From positions 1-64,000 of the forward strand of contig JAFQXD010000045.1 in assembly GCA_017407115.1 (NCBI GenBank): a stretch of DNA of 64,000 bases. The letters run 5' to 3'. Below, piece after piece: positions 45,801 through 55,512 of this stretch. The notes under the pieces were generated by a model. It was not told where the DNA came from, ran no database searches, and worked only from the letters and a program-made list of their open reading frames with translations. Positions within the stretch are counted from its first letter, which is position 1; each line of letters begins with the position of its first letter. Source of the stretch: Methanobrevibacter sp. Lineage in GTDB: Archaea > Methanobacteriota > Methanobacteria > Methanobacteriales > Methanobacteriaceae. The translations under genes were made by a program, and so were the position numbers.

Positions 45801-46964
45801 TGTGGTAGTGCTAATTTGGTTTTAAATGATTTGGATTTCGGAGAATATGACATTAAAGCTACAGTTTATGATGATGCTTATGCAAGTGAGTTAAGTTCAG
45901 GATTCAATATTACAATTTCTAAAACCAGGATTATAGCCAATGATTTGGATAGTTATTATACTTTTGAAAAACAATTTTCCGTAATTTTAGAAGATATTTA
46001 TGGCCAACCGGTCGTTAATCGCCTAGTTTCATTTATTGTAAATGGTAAGTCTTATGCTGCAACTACTGATGAGATGGGTGTTGCAACTATTTTGGTTAAG
46101 TTAGATAATGAAACTACTAATAACAAGGTAAATGTAATCTTTTATGGCGATGAAAGGTATTTCGAATCAAATGCCGAGTCAAATATTTATCTAAAACCGT
46201 CAGTTGTTTTATCTGATAAGGTTAACTATATTACTAAATCCAGTTATGAAATCACATTACTTGATTTTAATGGAAACCCATTGAGCGTCAATAAAGCTAA
46301 TTTAATTACTGTTGATGGCGTTTCATACTGGGAAATTAATAATAATTTAGGTCAAATCTCATATAATCTTAATTTAAGAACAGGAAGTCACACTATTGCC
46401 GTTACAAATACATTCACTGGTGAAAGTGTAACCCACACTATTAATTTGGTAAATCCGCTAATGGAAAATAAAAATATTAATTGTTACTATCTTTCAACAA
46501 CTTATTATAAGGTAAAGGTTTACGGTAGTGATGGAAATGTAGCTAAACCGGGCGAAATTGTAACATTTAATGTAAATAAGGCAACAACAAAAGTTAAAGT
46601 AGGAAATGACGGTTATGCATCTTTAAAAATTAATTTAAATCCTGGAACATATACAATAACTGCTACATATAACGGTTATAAAGTGTCTAATAAAATTACA
46701 GTCAAGCCTATTTTGATAACTAAAAATATTTCCACAAAAAAGGCAAAAACCATTAAATTTACAGCAAAACTTCTAGACAGCAAAGGAAAAATTGTTAAAA
46801 ATAAGAAAATTACTTTTAAAGTTAGTGGAAAAACATACACTGCTAATACTAATAGTAAGGGTATTGCTACTTTGAGTTTGAAGAATTTAAAAGTGGGCAC
46901 ATATAAAGTCATTACAAAATATGGTAAATCAAGTTGTACCAACACTATTAAAGTCAGAAAATAG
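42897..46964 (+). CDS. Adhesin-like protein B with papain-type peptidase domain
   Basis: The 1355-residue protein has a signal peptide (FILLIACLLLVIFSYP), a beta-helix (about 50-420, GGAIYGYDY and others) and a papain (C1A) domain (about 445-690). Cys464 in SGGNCWAFSV, His607 in SNHAVAIVGW and Asn637 in IVKNSWGEDWGNKGYF make a complete catalytic triad. A beta domain (about 700-830) and Ig-like domains (about 840-1160) follow, then the shared C-terminal module (about 1170-1355). The enzyme domain is embedded between surface modules, so it probably works at the cell surface, perhaps on proteins of the wall, prey or host. It is a paralogue of adhesin E. Confidence 0.82.
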   Translation: MFKRTNKIFILLIACLLLVIFSYPCFASNETSVQFDDSLAQVDNAEDILSSGDNVPLGVDYYFNGSSDDSGDGSEDSPYNELTLARMKTGSTLHLANGEYNLTNGKTLTKITIIGENPEKTIIRYVGPSNAGKFSVGIDNYLLLSNVTFIGFNFDVEGGTLQANNTIFRDSQAFPTYSSATNLVNSASNSFGGAIYGYDYQSYSSTFLPAIYLDNCTFISNTGEYGGAICMDNGDLDITNSLFINNYAYNFGGAIAAFYGANVRVKNTKFINDTSINDAGGAIYLIHSTLSASNMTAINCSATFGSVVTALNSTTAISKLNAVNNTAKYDGGVIYQMYNGITIIDSYFENNRASNGGAVFVNDAEIFNLEYNTFYNNFAYQTAGAVYSLLNNKISFKDNKYTNNKANKSDDLYQTDSIILDIGNGNYTLFYNNSTFDGVIPSYYSLIDEGHVTPVRDQQSGGNCWAFSVIAALESSILKASGISYDFSEENVKNLMQKYSDYGWAGIETNDGGYDEMGISYFVNWLGPVDESIEKYDDYSMLSPVLNAITHVQNIIFLGRNTYTDNDGIKEAIMRYGAVSTGIYYDSTYFYNSKNSYYYYGSSYSNHAVAIVGWDDNYSKDNFYYKPAGDGAWIVKNSWGEDWGNKGYFYVSYYDTMLAKVGDKDYSFAFVFNSTERYDKNYQYDVAGRTDYLVTGNKTIWAQNIFKSTDNEILAGVSTYFRKTTDWDLFIYVNDQLALTQNGTSNPGYYTIELANKIPLSVGDEFRVVFKFYNSEGAEFGISERISTNKLTYAPEVSFFSLDGENWTDLYNFAFQTEVDNGHTYLSQVACIKAFTVLYELLPSVKLSATNVYNEANITATVLDQYNNLIHSGEVIFNIDGSNYTVKIENGIANLNHVFNERGLKNIVAYYKGVNSSFLLDITKLNINLGLNIQKDKNNVILTLKSPFDVNTTVILNLNNKISYVDLICGSANLVLNDLDFGEYDIKATVYDDAYASELSSGFNITISKTRIIANDLDSYYTFEKQFSVILEDIYGQPVVNRLVSFIVNGKSYAATTDEMGVATILVKLDNETTNNKVNVIFYGDERYFESNAESNIYLKPSVVLSDKVNYITKSSYEITLLDFNGNPLSVNKANLITVDGVSYWEINNNLGQISYNLNLRTGSHTIAVTNTFTGESVTHTINLVNPLMENKNINCYYLSTTYYKVKVYGSDGNVAKPGEIVTFNVNKATTKVKVGNDGYASLKINLNPGTYTITATYNGYKVSNKITVKPILITKNISTKKAKTIKFTAKLLDSKGKIVKNKKITFKVSGKTYTANTNSKGIATLSLKNLKVGTYKVITKYGKSSCTNTIKVRK

Positions 46965-47178
46965 TGTTTTTTCAACTTTTTATCCTATATGCTCTCTTAT
47001 TGTTTATATCGAGTTAATTATTTGCTATTCTAATCTTAGTTTTTTATATAATTAAATTGATACTTTTTATTAAACTTTAATTTTAATCATGTCTACTTTT
47101 AATTAAACATATGTCATTTTTGTTACTAAAAGTCGATTTTTGATGATTTTAAAAAAAGAAAATAGGAAAATTTGATTC

Positions 47179-50100
47179 CTATTTTTTTATAGTTATTGTA
47201 TTTTTCACACTGGATTGGCCATAATAGGTATAAATTACGTATTTTCCAACTTTAAGGTTTTTCAAACTTACTGTTGCAATTCCGTTTTTATTGGTTTTTG
47301 CAGTGTAGGTTTTTCCTTTGATTTTGAATTTTACAGTTTTGTAGGACAACACTTTTTTACCCATATTCAACTTAGCGCTGAATTTAATGATATTACTTTT
47401 CTTTTTGGACATGTTTTTAGTGTTTATGACCTTTTTTACAACTATTTTATTTGATTTTGTAACATCTTTATAAGCTGTTTTTATTGTATAGGTTCCAGGT
47501 GTTAAAGAGATTTTAAAATATGCATATCCGTTTTTATCTGTTGTTCTGGTGTAGGTTTTTTTATTTACAGTGATTTTAACTTTCTCGCCAGCACCAACAG
47601 CATTTCCGTTCCAACCATAAACACGTACTTTATAGTTTTTAGATTCTGAATAGTACATATTAATATCGCTAGCAGTTAATTTGGCTTTTGAATTAATTAT
47701 TACTGTATTTGAAGTTGAAGATCCACTATAAACCTCGTTTCCACCATATTCAACTAAAGCACGATAAGTTCCTGGATTTTGTGTTAACAGGATGCTTACA
47801 ATACCATTTGAATCAGTCTTTAAGTTGTAAACTTTATCCAATGTAATGTTAATTGTTTGATTAGCAATTGGAACTTGATTGTTGTCTGTTAACCTTACAA
47901 TGAATGGAGTGCCATCATTATAATTCATAGTGATGTTTGATGTTTTTAAAATAACATCCAAATACTTAACCGTAATTGTTGAAGTTTTATTTGATGATTT
48001 GTATTTTCCTCCAAGGTAAGTTACGGTTACATCGTATGTTCCAACACTTAAATTTAAATCTAAGCTAGCTGAACCGTTAATGTCTGTTTTTAGTATTTTT
48101 GTAATATTTGCAAATTTCACTGTTATTTCATGATTGGCTAATGGATTGTTTTCACTATCTTTCAACATCATATTCAATTTACCGGTGTTTGGAGTTGTAT
48201 TTACTTCAGGAACCTCTAAAATCACACTATTGTCTTTTACTGTGATTGGTTGGGATTCACTTTGGATGTCATAGGTAATTGTTAAGTTATATGTTCCATT
48301 TACTTCAGGCAATGTCAAGTTGATATCTGCTGTTCCATTAGTTACAAAAATAGCATATGTTTCATCGTTAAATGTGACTGTAATATTTTCGTTATCTAAA
48401 TCATAGCCATTCACGACCACCAATACCGGAACGTTAATTTTTTCTCCACATAATCCGGTCTTATTTTCAAATAAAATTACTATATCATAAGGAAGTGCAA
48501 CAACAATGCTTGTTTTAACTTCTGCTAAATCGCCATTGGTATAGTCGGCTGATACTAAATACATTCCAACAACAGAAGATTTAAAGTTTACAGTAGCCAC
48601 GCCGCTTTCAAGTGAAAATCCATCCTCATCAACGTCGCTGCCTTGAACGATAAATCTGATGATTCCACCGGAAATTGAATTATTCATGTCATCTACAACA
48701 GTAGCATTAACATCAATTGTTTTTCCGGCCAGTAACAAAACAGTATCGTTGTTATTGACTGTCACGGTTAAATTTCCACTGATGTATCCCTCTAAATTGA
48801 AAATATGGTTGTTCCCATCTCTTGATATGCAGCTAGTTATAGTGTTGTTTTTAAGTTTTACACCAGCATAATCAATGAATATTGAAGATACGTAGTCAGA
48901 TACCAAATTTTTGAATGTATTATTTTCTAAAATAACAATGGATTGTTCCAAATCAACATTTCTTACATAAACTCCTGCTGTGGTCGATGCTTTATTTGAA
49001 TCGAAAATATTGTTGCTTATTATCATTTCTTTAAAGATACAGTAGGTTTCATATCCTCCCTCGATGAAAACTGATCCTCCATAAACTGCTGAATTATTGA
49101 TAAAGGTATTATTTGAAATTTCTATTACTTCATCCCCGTAAAATCCATTGTAAATAACTGCGATGGCACCGCCATTGTAACATTTTTCACCACCATTTCC
49201 AATAAAAATGTTGTTGTGGATTTTTGAGTTTAGGCTGTCAATTTCAACTGCTCCGGCTCTTGCACTTTCAGTTGAATTAATAGTATTGTTTATAAATTTA
49301 CAGTTGATAATTTTTGAACGGTCTCCATCTGCTTGGATTGCAGGGGCCTGATCCATTGTGTTATTTTCAAACAAGCATCCATCAACTGTAAGGTCATCAC
49401 CGTAAAGGTGCAGGCTTCCACCTGTTGATCCCTGTTTACCTTTATTATTTGTAAAATTTGAGTTTATAACTGTAACATTGTTTGAATATATTGCAAGACC
49501 CATACAATTTGCGTTTCTGTTTGCATTATCGTTATTTTCAAAAACGGTATTTATGATTAGGCCGTTTTTCCCACCTTTTTCATATGAATTTTCTTCAAGA
49601 CCTCCCCAACTCACTGCTGAAGCGGTTCTAGCTCGGTTTAAAGTAAAATAAGAGTTTGATAAAATTCCGTTGTCTGCATTCCAGTATATTGCCCCGCCTT
49701 CAACTGCGGTGTTATTTATAAAAGTACAATTGTTGATTGTTACTTTTGCATCTTTGATAAAAATTGCTCCCCCGTCAGTGTCCCGGCCATTTATAAACAA
49801 TATTCCACTTATTTTAACTTCATCATTTGTTTCAATATTAATAATTCTTGATTTTTTATTAGCATCAATAGTCACGTTTCCTTCAGCGGAAATATCTAAA
49901 CCTGATACAATATTTAGGTTGGATTCTTGATATATTCCTTCTGTTATTATAATTTTATGATTTTTCGTATTGTTTGCAAGTTTAATTGATTTATTGATGG
50001 TTTTTACGGGACTTGCTTCAGTTCCACTGTTTTCATCACTGCCATCAGGTGAAACATAAATAACCCCATCATTTTCATCTTCACCAATAATATCTGTCGT

Positions 50101-50190
50101 GTCATTATTTGCGGCAAAACTTCCTTGCACAACGACAAATAATAATAAAATAGCTAAAAATGCTACAATAAATTTTTTATGGTTAATCAC
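47179..50190 (-). CDS. Adhesin-like protein C (opposite strand)
   Basis: This about 1003-residue protein has a signal peptide (INHKKFIVAFLAILLLFVVV, ending QGSFAAN) and a beta-helix (about 45-460) with NGRDTDGGAIFI and EGGAIYWN repeats. Several Ig-like domains (about 475-820) and the shared C-terminal module (from about 825) complete it. I start at the GTG at 50190, preceded by GAGATGAT; the frame continues to 50247 but would put 20 polar residues before the signal. It is the only adhesin here on the minus strand, between B and D. Confidence 0.75.
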   Translation of the reverse strand: MINHKKFIVAFLAILLLFVVVQGSFAANNDTTDIIGEDENDGVIYVSPDGSDENSGTEASPVKTINKSIKLANNTKNHKIIITEGIYQESNLNIVSGLDISAEGNVTIDANKKSRIINIETNDEVKISGILFINGRDTDGGAIFIKDAKVTINNCTFINNTAVEGGAIYWNADNGILSNSYFTLNRARTASAVSWGGLEENSYEKGGKNGLIINTVFENNDNANRNANCMGLAIYSNNVTVINSNFTNNKGKQGSTGGSLHLYGDDLTVDGCLFENNTMDQAPAIQADGDRSKIINCKFINNTINSTESARAGAVEIDSLNSKIHNNIFIGNGGEKCYNGGAIAVIYNGFYGDEVIEISNNTFINNSAVYGGSVFIEGGYETYCIFKEMIISNNIFDSNKASTTAGVYVRNVDLEQSIVILENNTFKNLVSDYVSSIFIDYAGVKLKNNTITSCISRDGNNHIFNLEGYISGNLTVTVNNNDTVLLLAGKTIDVNATVVDDMNNSISGGIIRFIVQGSDVDEDGFSLESGVATVNFKSSVVGMYLVSADYTNGDLAEVKTSIVVALPYDIVILFENKTGLCGEKINVPVLVVVNGYDLDNENITVTFNDETYAIFVTNGTADINLTLPEVNGTYNLTITYDIQSESQPITVKDNSVILEVPEVNTTPNTGKLNMMLKDSENNPLANHEITVKFANITKILKTDINGSASLDLNLSVGTYDVTVTYLGGKYKSSNKTSTITVKYLDVILKTSNITMNYNDGTPFIVRLTDNNQVPIANQTINITLDKVYNLKTDSNGIVSILLTQNPGTYRALVEYGGNEVYSGSSTSNTVIINSKAKLTASDINMYYSESKNYKVRVYGWNGNAVGAGEKVKITVNKKTYTRTTDKNGYAYFKISLTPGTYTIKTAYKDVTKSNKIVVKKVINTKNMSKKKSNIIKFSAKLNMGKKVLSYKTVKFKIKGKTYTAKTNKNGIATVSLKNLKVGKYVIYTYYGQSSVKNTITIKK

Positions 50191-50418
50191 GTTATCATCT
50201 CGATATGAATAATTCATTATTATAGTTAATTTTATTAATTTTATCAATATTTAAATTTTAATTAATTTTTCAATGTTATAAACTATTTTTTCATTTATTA
50301 ACTTTTTTTACTCTATTTTATTCAATTTAATGAAAATTAATATATATTATACTTAATATAAATTAAAATGTTATAAATAATAATTCATTTCGTAATTATA
50401 CTTGGAGGTTATTTTCAA
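50191..50418. promoter_or_regulatory. Divergent promoter region between adhesins C and D
   Basis: This 230-bp AT-rich gap drives two divergent adhesin genes. GGAGGT precedes the D start at 50419 and GAGATGAT precedes the C start. A run of alternating T-tracts and TATATATTA-type sequence (50340-50360) may include the TATA boxes. No strong operator repeats were seen. Confidence 0.4.
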
Positions 50419-53400
50419 ATGTTAAAGCAAAATAAACGTATATTACTTGCTTTAGCAGTATTATCTGTATTATTATTAATCCCATGTTCATTTGCGACTG
50501 ATTTTGCAAATGAAACGGTTACTAGCGATGTTAATGATGATGTAGTTGCTGCCGATGGCGATGTAATATATGTTGATGAAAGCACAAATTCAATTTCTGA
50601 CGCTGTTAATGAATTTAATTCGTCTAAAAATTCATATATTAGCATAAAAAACGGAAATTATAAGTTTAATTCAGAAGTTGTTTTAAACAAAGATATCGTT
50701 ATAATTGGGGAGTCAAAAACCGGAACAGTTCTCGACGGTCAAGGTATCACCTCAATTTTTAAAGTTTCTACAAATTCAAAAATAATGCTTATAAATCTGA
50801 CTTTTAAAAATTCAAAAGGCAATGGGGCATTATGTCTCGATTCTGGCGATAATATAGTGGTTGACAATTGTATCTTTGACAATAACACCGCAGGAGCTAT
50901 TTATCACAAATCTTATTTTGGGGCACTGGTATTGAATGTTTCAAACTCAATATTTAAAAATAATTTCAATATTGATGGTGGAGCTATTTATCTATATCGC
51001 GGAAGTTTAAATGTTGTAAATTCTATTTTTGAAAATAATGCTGCACCAACTGGTGAAACTGATGCTTCTCAAGGAGGAGCTATATATGCTGGTGGAGGAG
51101 CTATAAAAACCATTTATATTGATAACTGTGTATTCACTAATAATACAGCTACTCATGGAAGTGCAGTCTCACAAATTGCAGACGGCGATTTATACATTTT
51201 CAATTCCATATTCAGTGAAAATGTAGCACCTGGAAATAGCAGATATAAAATTAATTCCAGTGTTATTAATGTTAAATCCAGTTTAAATGGAATAAATCTT
51301 TATTTGAAGAATAATACAATTGAAAACAATGTATTAAACAATGAAATTGCAACAGACAGTAAAGTCGTTGTCGATTATTTAGATAAAAATGCTAAACTTT
51401 TTGCAAATAGTTTGGATAAAATTTATGGTGACGATTACAATTTCAATGTAAAATTAACAGATCCTAATGGCAATCCAATTTCAGGCCAGGAAATCACAGT
51501 TGTATTAACAAATACTTATGACAATTCCATTACCACACTTTCAAATATTACTAATTCAGAGGGTATTGCCGTAATTTCACTTTCTAGCCAAAAACCTGGC
51601 AAATATAATGTTGTAAGCCAATTTGCGGGTGATGAAAACTATAATAAAACAAGCATTAAAAACACTCTTTCTATTAAAACAGAAAATGAGTTCAATATAA
51701 TTGTTGAACCAAGTTATATTGCTATTAGTGAAGGGGATTCATTTAATATAACCGGATATATCTATGATGAATATCTAAATCCTACAAATGATTGCAGCGG
51801 TAAAAAATATTCCGTGTCATGGCAAAATTATCATGGCACAATCAGTGTTGTTGAAGGCGGACTTTACAAAGTTGATGGAAATAAGTTCACCTTTGATATT
51901 AACAGATGTCATTTGATAACCCAGGAAAAACCATATACAATTTATTTCAACATTTCAGGTGTTGGATCTGCTAAAATCATTGTTGATTTATCTAAAAACT
52001 TAACTAACATTGATTTAAACCTTGAAACTATCTATGTATCAAAAGATGGTAGCGACGAACAAGGTACCGGTGCTAAAGACAGTCCACTTGCAACTCTTCA
52101 GACAGCTTTTGCAGCTAACGCCTATTTGGGTGGTGGAAAAACAATCGTAGTAGGTGAAGGAACCTATGAGATTTCAACATTTACAATTGTTGGGGACGTA
52201 ACAATCGTTGGAGACAAATCCAAAACAGTCTTGAAACAAACAAACGGCAGATTTGGAATGTTTGAAATTGAAAATGGAAATACAGTAAGTTTTGTAAATT
52301 TATCATTCACTGGAGGCTATGCAACTCCTGAACCTGAAGGCTTAATTCATGTAACAGATGAAAGTAATGTTTATATCAATAATTGTGAGTTTTACAATAA
52401 CTACGCAATGGATGGAGCCGCTATAGCTATTAGCAGACACGGAAAAGTTTATGTAGACAATTCCTATTTCCACGATAACAGTGCTAATACAAGTTCCAAA
52501 GTATATGGAATCGGCGGAGCAATTTATGTCCATGATTCATGTTATTTATATGTAACCAACTCCCTGTTTGTCAATAACACTGCAAGAGACGGTGGAGCAA
52601 TATTTTTAGGATTTGGAAGTGAAGCAGATATTATTAACTCAACATTTGAAAATAACAAAGCGGTAATGACCACACTTGGAGAAGGTGGCGGAGGTGCAAT
52701 ATTTACAAGAAGTTTAAACCTCAATATCTTCAATTCCACTTTCAAAACTAACTATGCAGACCTCTACGGTGGAGCAATATATCTCGATTATGGAGACATA
52801 GAAATTGAAAAGTCTTACTTTGAAAATAACAATGTAAAACGAGGAACTAATGAGAAAGGAACTGCAATAGAATCAAGCTATACTAGTTACAGCAATATTA
52901 CAATGCACCATTCAGTATTGATTTCCCAAGATTCAAATCCAAATTATGTTGTGTTCATTCACAATATTGATGAGAATAATACTGTTGATTTAAATGATAA
53001 TTACTGGAAAGTAAAATCATCCAAATCAAACACTGGTGCTTCTCAAGAAGTAAAAATCCAAATAAACTTTGACAATGGTTTTGTTTATTCAGGCGACATG
53101 GTTGAATTTAGCGTTGATTTAGTTAGTTATAATGTACAAAATGGAACAAGTCCTTTAAATGGATTTGTCCATGATTTAGCATTGAAAGTTATTCCTACAA
53201 TCGGAAACATCTTAACTCCAAATATTATAGTAAAGGATAACAAAGCCAAATTTGTTTACAATGCAACAACTATGGGTCAGGAAACATTTTACTTTGAAAA
53301 CATATTTAATCATACTACTTATAAGTTCAATGTTTATGACGGTTCTGATAAACTCAATTTAACTCACAGCATTGATATTAAAGCTAATAAAACATCCACT

Positions 53401-55461
53401 ATTACTGTTAGCTTTGATGAAAATGCTACTGGAAATGTTACAATCAGAGTTAATGATAATGAATATTCAGTTGAAATAAAAGACTCAAAAGTTATTTTAG
53501 AAATCCCTACAACTCCTGGAGACTATACTGTTGATATAATTTATCCAGGTGATGACACTTACAGGGGATTCATAGAAAAAGAATCATTTAATGTAGCGAA
53601 ATATGCATCTAAACTCATTGCTGAAAATATTACAGTATATTTCAATGGCAAGTTCGAAGCGGTCTTAAAAGATGGGGATGGAAATGTTATTTCAGGCGAA
53701 AAGCTCAATATCAACATTAATGGAACTGAATATAGCGCAACAACTGATGAAAATGGTGTCGCAACACTTAATTTAAACCTTGCTTCTGTTGGAGTTTATG
53801 ATGTAATAACCAAATTTAAAGGAAATACCAATTATAATTCTTCACAAACCACTTCAAAAATTACAGTAATTTATACTAATGTTAAATTTGTGGTTTCTGA
53901 TGTTGTAATAACTCCGATTAGCGGTTCATTCACTGTAAAACTAACTGATGATGAGGGCAATGCTCTTAATAGAGTCAATGTTTTAATTTCAATTAATGGG
54001 ACTGAATATAATCTTAAAACTGTTGAAAATGGTGAAGTAACTGTTGACTTGACAAATAATGGCCTTAATGCAGGTAAATATGATGCAATTGTAAGTGTGC
54101 CTGCCAGCGGTGTTTATCGTGCTAATAGCACTTCTGCTGTAATCACAGTTGAAAAAATACCTTTAGAAATCAAAACTCAAAATATCACAGTATTTTTAAA
54201 CAATGTGGAGATTAACGCTCAATTGGTAGATTTAAATGGAAATCCAATTTCTAATAAAACTTTAGCATTCAAAATAAATGATAACTCAACCGATGTAATA
54301 ACAAACGAAAACGGTAAGGCAAGCTTAAAACTTGATTTGGCTCCTGGAACTTATGCCGTTGTTGTAAGTCTTAATGAGGATAAAATATTTGCAGCTAATG
54401 ATTCAACAGCTTCTGTTAAAGTAATTTCCAATCCTGTAAATATTAATGCTCCGAATGTTACAATTTACTCTTCCAATGGCCAATTTAAAGCTAGTTTAAC
54501 TGATGCAAGTGGAAATCCAATTTCAAGTGAATTGATAGTGACAATAAATGGTTTAAGCTATATTCTTTCAACCGGTGCTGATGGATCTGGAAGCATTAAC
54601 TTGAATTTACCTATTGGAAATTACCAGGCTTTAGTCAAATTTAGAGGAAATAACGTATTCGATGAATCAAGCACTATTTCAAATATAACAGTTTTATCAA
54701 GCATTGTTTCACAAGACGTTAAAAGAGCTTACAACAGTCCATATGATTTTGAAGCAAAATTGCTTGATGCAAATGGTAATGCATTAGCAAATGAAACTGT
54801 TAGTTTAATTGTCAATGGTGATAAGTATAATGTTACAACAGATTCTGACGGAATTCTAAAATTAGCTGAGAAATTAAGTGTAGGAAAATACGCAATAACT
54901 ATTACAAATCCGCAAACTGGTGAAGAAACAGCTAATTATGCTGAAATCGTTAAAAGAATAACTGGAAATGCTAATATTAACATGTATTATGGTGCAAATA
55001 AGTATTACAAGGTTCGTGTATATGCTGATGACGGCAGTGTCGTTGGTGAAGGTGAAATTGTCAAATTTACTATTGGCGGAAAAACTTACACCCGTAAAAC
55101 CGATGCAAATGGATATGCATCCTATAAAATTACACAGGCACCTAAAACCTATACAATAAAAGCATCATACAAAGGTGTTACAGTTTCTAACAAAGTTGTT
55201 GTAAAACCTGTTTTAACAGCTAAAAATATTTCCAAGAAAAAAGCTACAACCATTAAATTCACAGCCAAACTTGTAAATACTAACGGTAAAGCTAATAAAG
55301 GAAAAACAGTTAAGTTTAAAGTTAAAGGTAAAACTTACACAGCCAAAACAAATAAAAATGGAATTGCAACTCTTAACTTGAAAAACTTGAAAGTTGGAAA
55401 ATATACCATTACAACTACATTTGGCAAGTCTACTATTAAAAACACTTTAACTGTTAAATAG
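50419..55461 (+). CDS. Adhesin-like protein D (two beta-helices, many Ig-like domains)
   Basis: At 1680 residues this is the largest complete protein. A signal peptide (MLKQNKRILLALAVLSVLLL) is followed by beta-helix 1 (about 50-290), an Ig-like pair (about 310-430), and a second beta-helix (about 540-830) that begins anew with IYVSKDGSDEQGTGAKDSP. Six or more Ig-like domains (about 860-1500, repeats of TTDENGVATLNLNL type) and the shared C-terminal module (about 1510-1680) follow. Two separate helices suggest a fusion of two adhesin architectures. The 3' end shares long identical DNA blocks with adhesin A. Confidence 0.8.
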   Translation: MLKQNKRILLALAVLSVLLLIPCSFATDFANETVTSDVNDDVVAADGDVIYVDESTNSISDAVNEFNSSKNSYISIKNGNYKFNSEVVLNKDIVIIGESKTGTVLDGQGITSIFKVSTNSKIMLINLTFKNSKGNGALCLDSGDNIVVDNCIFDNNTAGAIYHKSYFGALVLNVSNSIFKNNFNIDGGAIYLYRGSLNVVNSIFENNAAPTGETDASQGGAIYAGGGAIKTIYIDNCVFTNNTATHGSAVSQIADGDLYIFNSIFSENVAPGNSRYKINSSVINVKSSLNGINLYLKNNTIENNVLNNEIATDSKVVVDYLDKNAKLFANSLDKIYGDDYNFNVKLTDPNGNPISGQEITVVLTNTYDNSITTLSNITNSEGIAVISLSSQKPGKYNVVSQFAGDENYNKTSIKNTLSIKTENEFNIIVEPSYIAISEGDSFNITGYIYDEYLNPTNDCSGKKYSVSWQNYHGTISVVEGGLYKVDGNKFTFDINRCHLITQEKPYTIYFNISGVGSAKIIVDLSKNLTNIDLNLETIYVSKDGSDEQGTGAKDSPLATLQTAFAANAYLGGGKTIVVGEGTYEISTFTIVGDVTIVGDKSKTVLKQTNGRFGMFEIENGNTVSFVNLSFTGGYATPEPEGLIHVTDESNVYINNCEFYNNYAMDGAAIAISRHGKVYVDNSYFHDNSANTSSKVYGIGGAIYVHDSCYLYVTNSLFVNNTARDGGAIFLGFGSEADIINSTFENNKAVMTTLGEGGGGAIFTRSLNLNIFNSTFKTNYADLYGGAIYLDYGDIEIEKSYFENNNVKRGTNEKGTAIESSYTSYSNITMHHSVLISQDSNPNYVVFIHNIDENNTVDLNDNYWKVKSSKSNTGASQEVKIQINFDNGFVYSGDMVEFSVDLVSYNVQNGTSPLNGFVHDLALKVIPTIGNILTPNIIVKDNKAKFVYNATTMGQETFYFENIFNHTTYKFNVYDGSDKLNLTHSIDIKANKTSTITVSFDENATGNVTIRVNDNEYSVEIKDSKVILEIPTTPGDYTVDIIYPGDDTYRGFIEKESFNVAKYASKLIAENITVYFNGKFEAVLKDGDGNVISGEKLNININGTEYSATTDENGVATLNLNLASVGVYDVITKFKGNTNYNSSQTTSKITVIYTNVKFVVSDVVITPISGSFTVKLTDDEGNALNRVNVLISINGTEYNLKTVENGEVTVDLTNNGLNAGKYDAIVSVPASGVYRANSTSAVITVEKIPLEIKTQNITVFLNNVEINAQLVDLNGNPISNKTLAFKINDNSTDVITNENGKASLKLDLAPGTYAVVVSLNEDKIFAANDSTASVKVISNPVNINAPNVTIYSSNGQFKASLTDASGNPISSELIVTINGLSYILSTGADGSGSINLNLPIGNYQALVKFRGNNVFDESSTISNITVLSSIVSQDVKRAYNSPYDFEAKLLDANGNALANETVSLIVNGDKYNVTTDSDGILKLAEKLSVGKYAITITNPQTGEETANYAEIVKRITGNANINMYYGANKYYKVRVYADDGSVVGEGEIVKFTIGGKTYTRKTDANGYASYKITQAPKTYTIKASYKGVTVSNKVVVKPVLTAKNISKKKATTIKFTAKLVNTNGKANKGKTVKFKVKGKTYTAKTNKNGIATLNLKNLKVGKYTITTTFGKSTIKNTLTVK

Positions 55462-55512
55462 ATATTTCTGGAGCAATTCTGCTCCTAATTTTTTATATTT
55501 CAAGGGGGAATA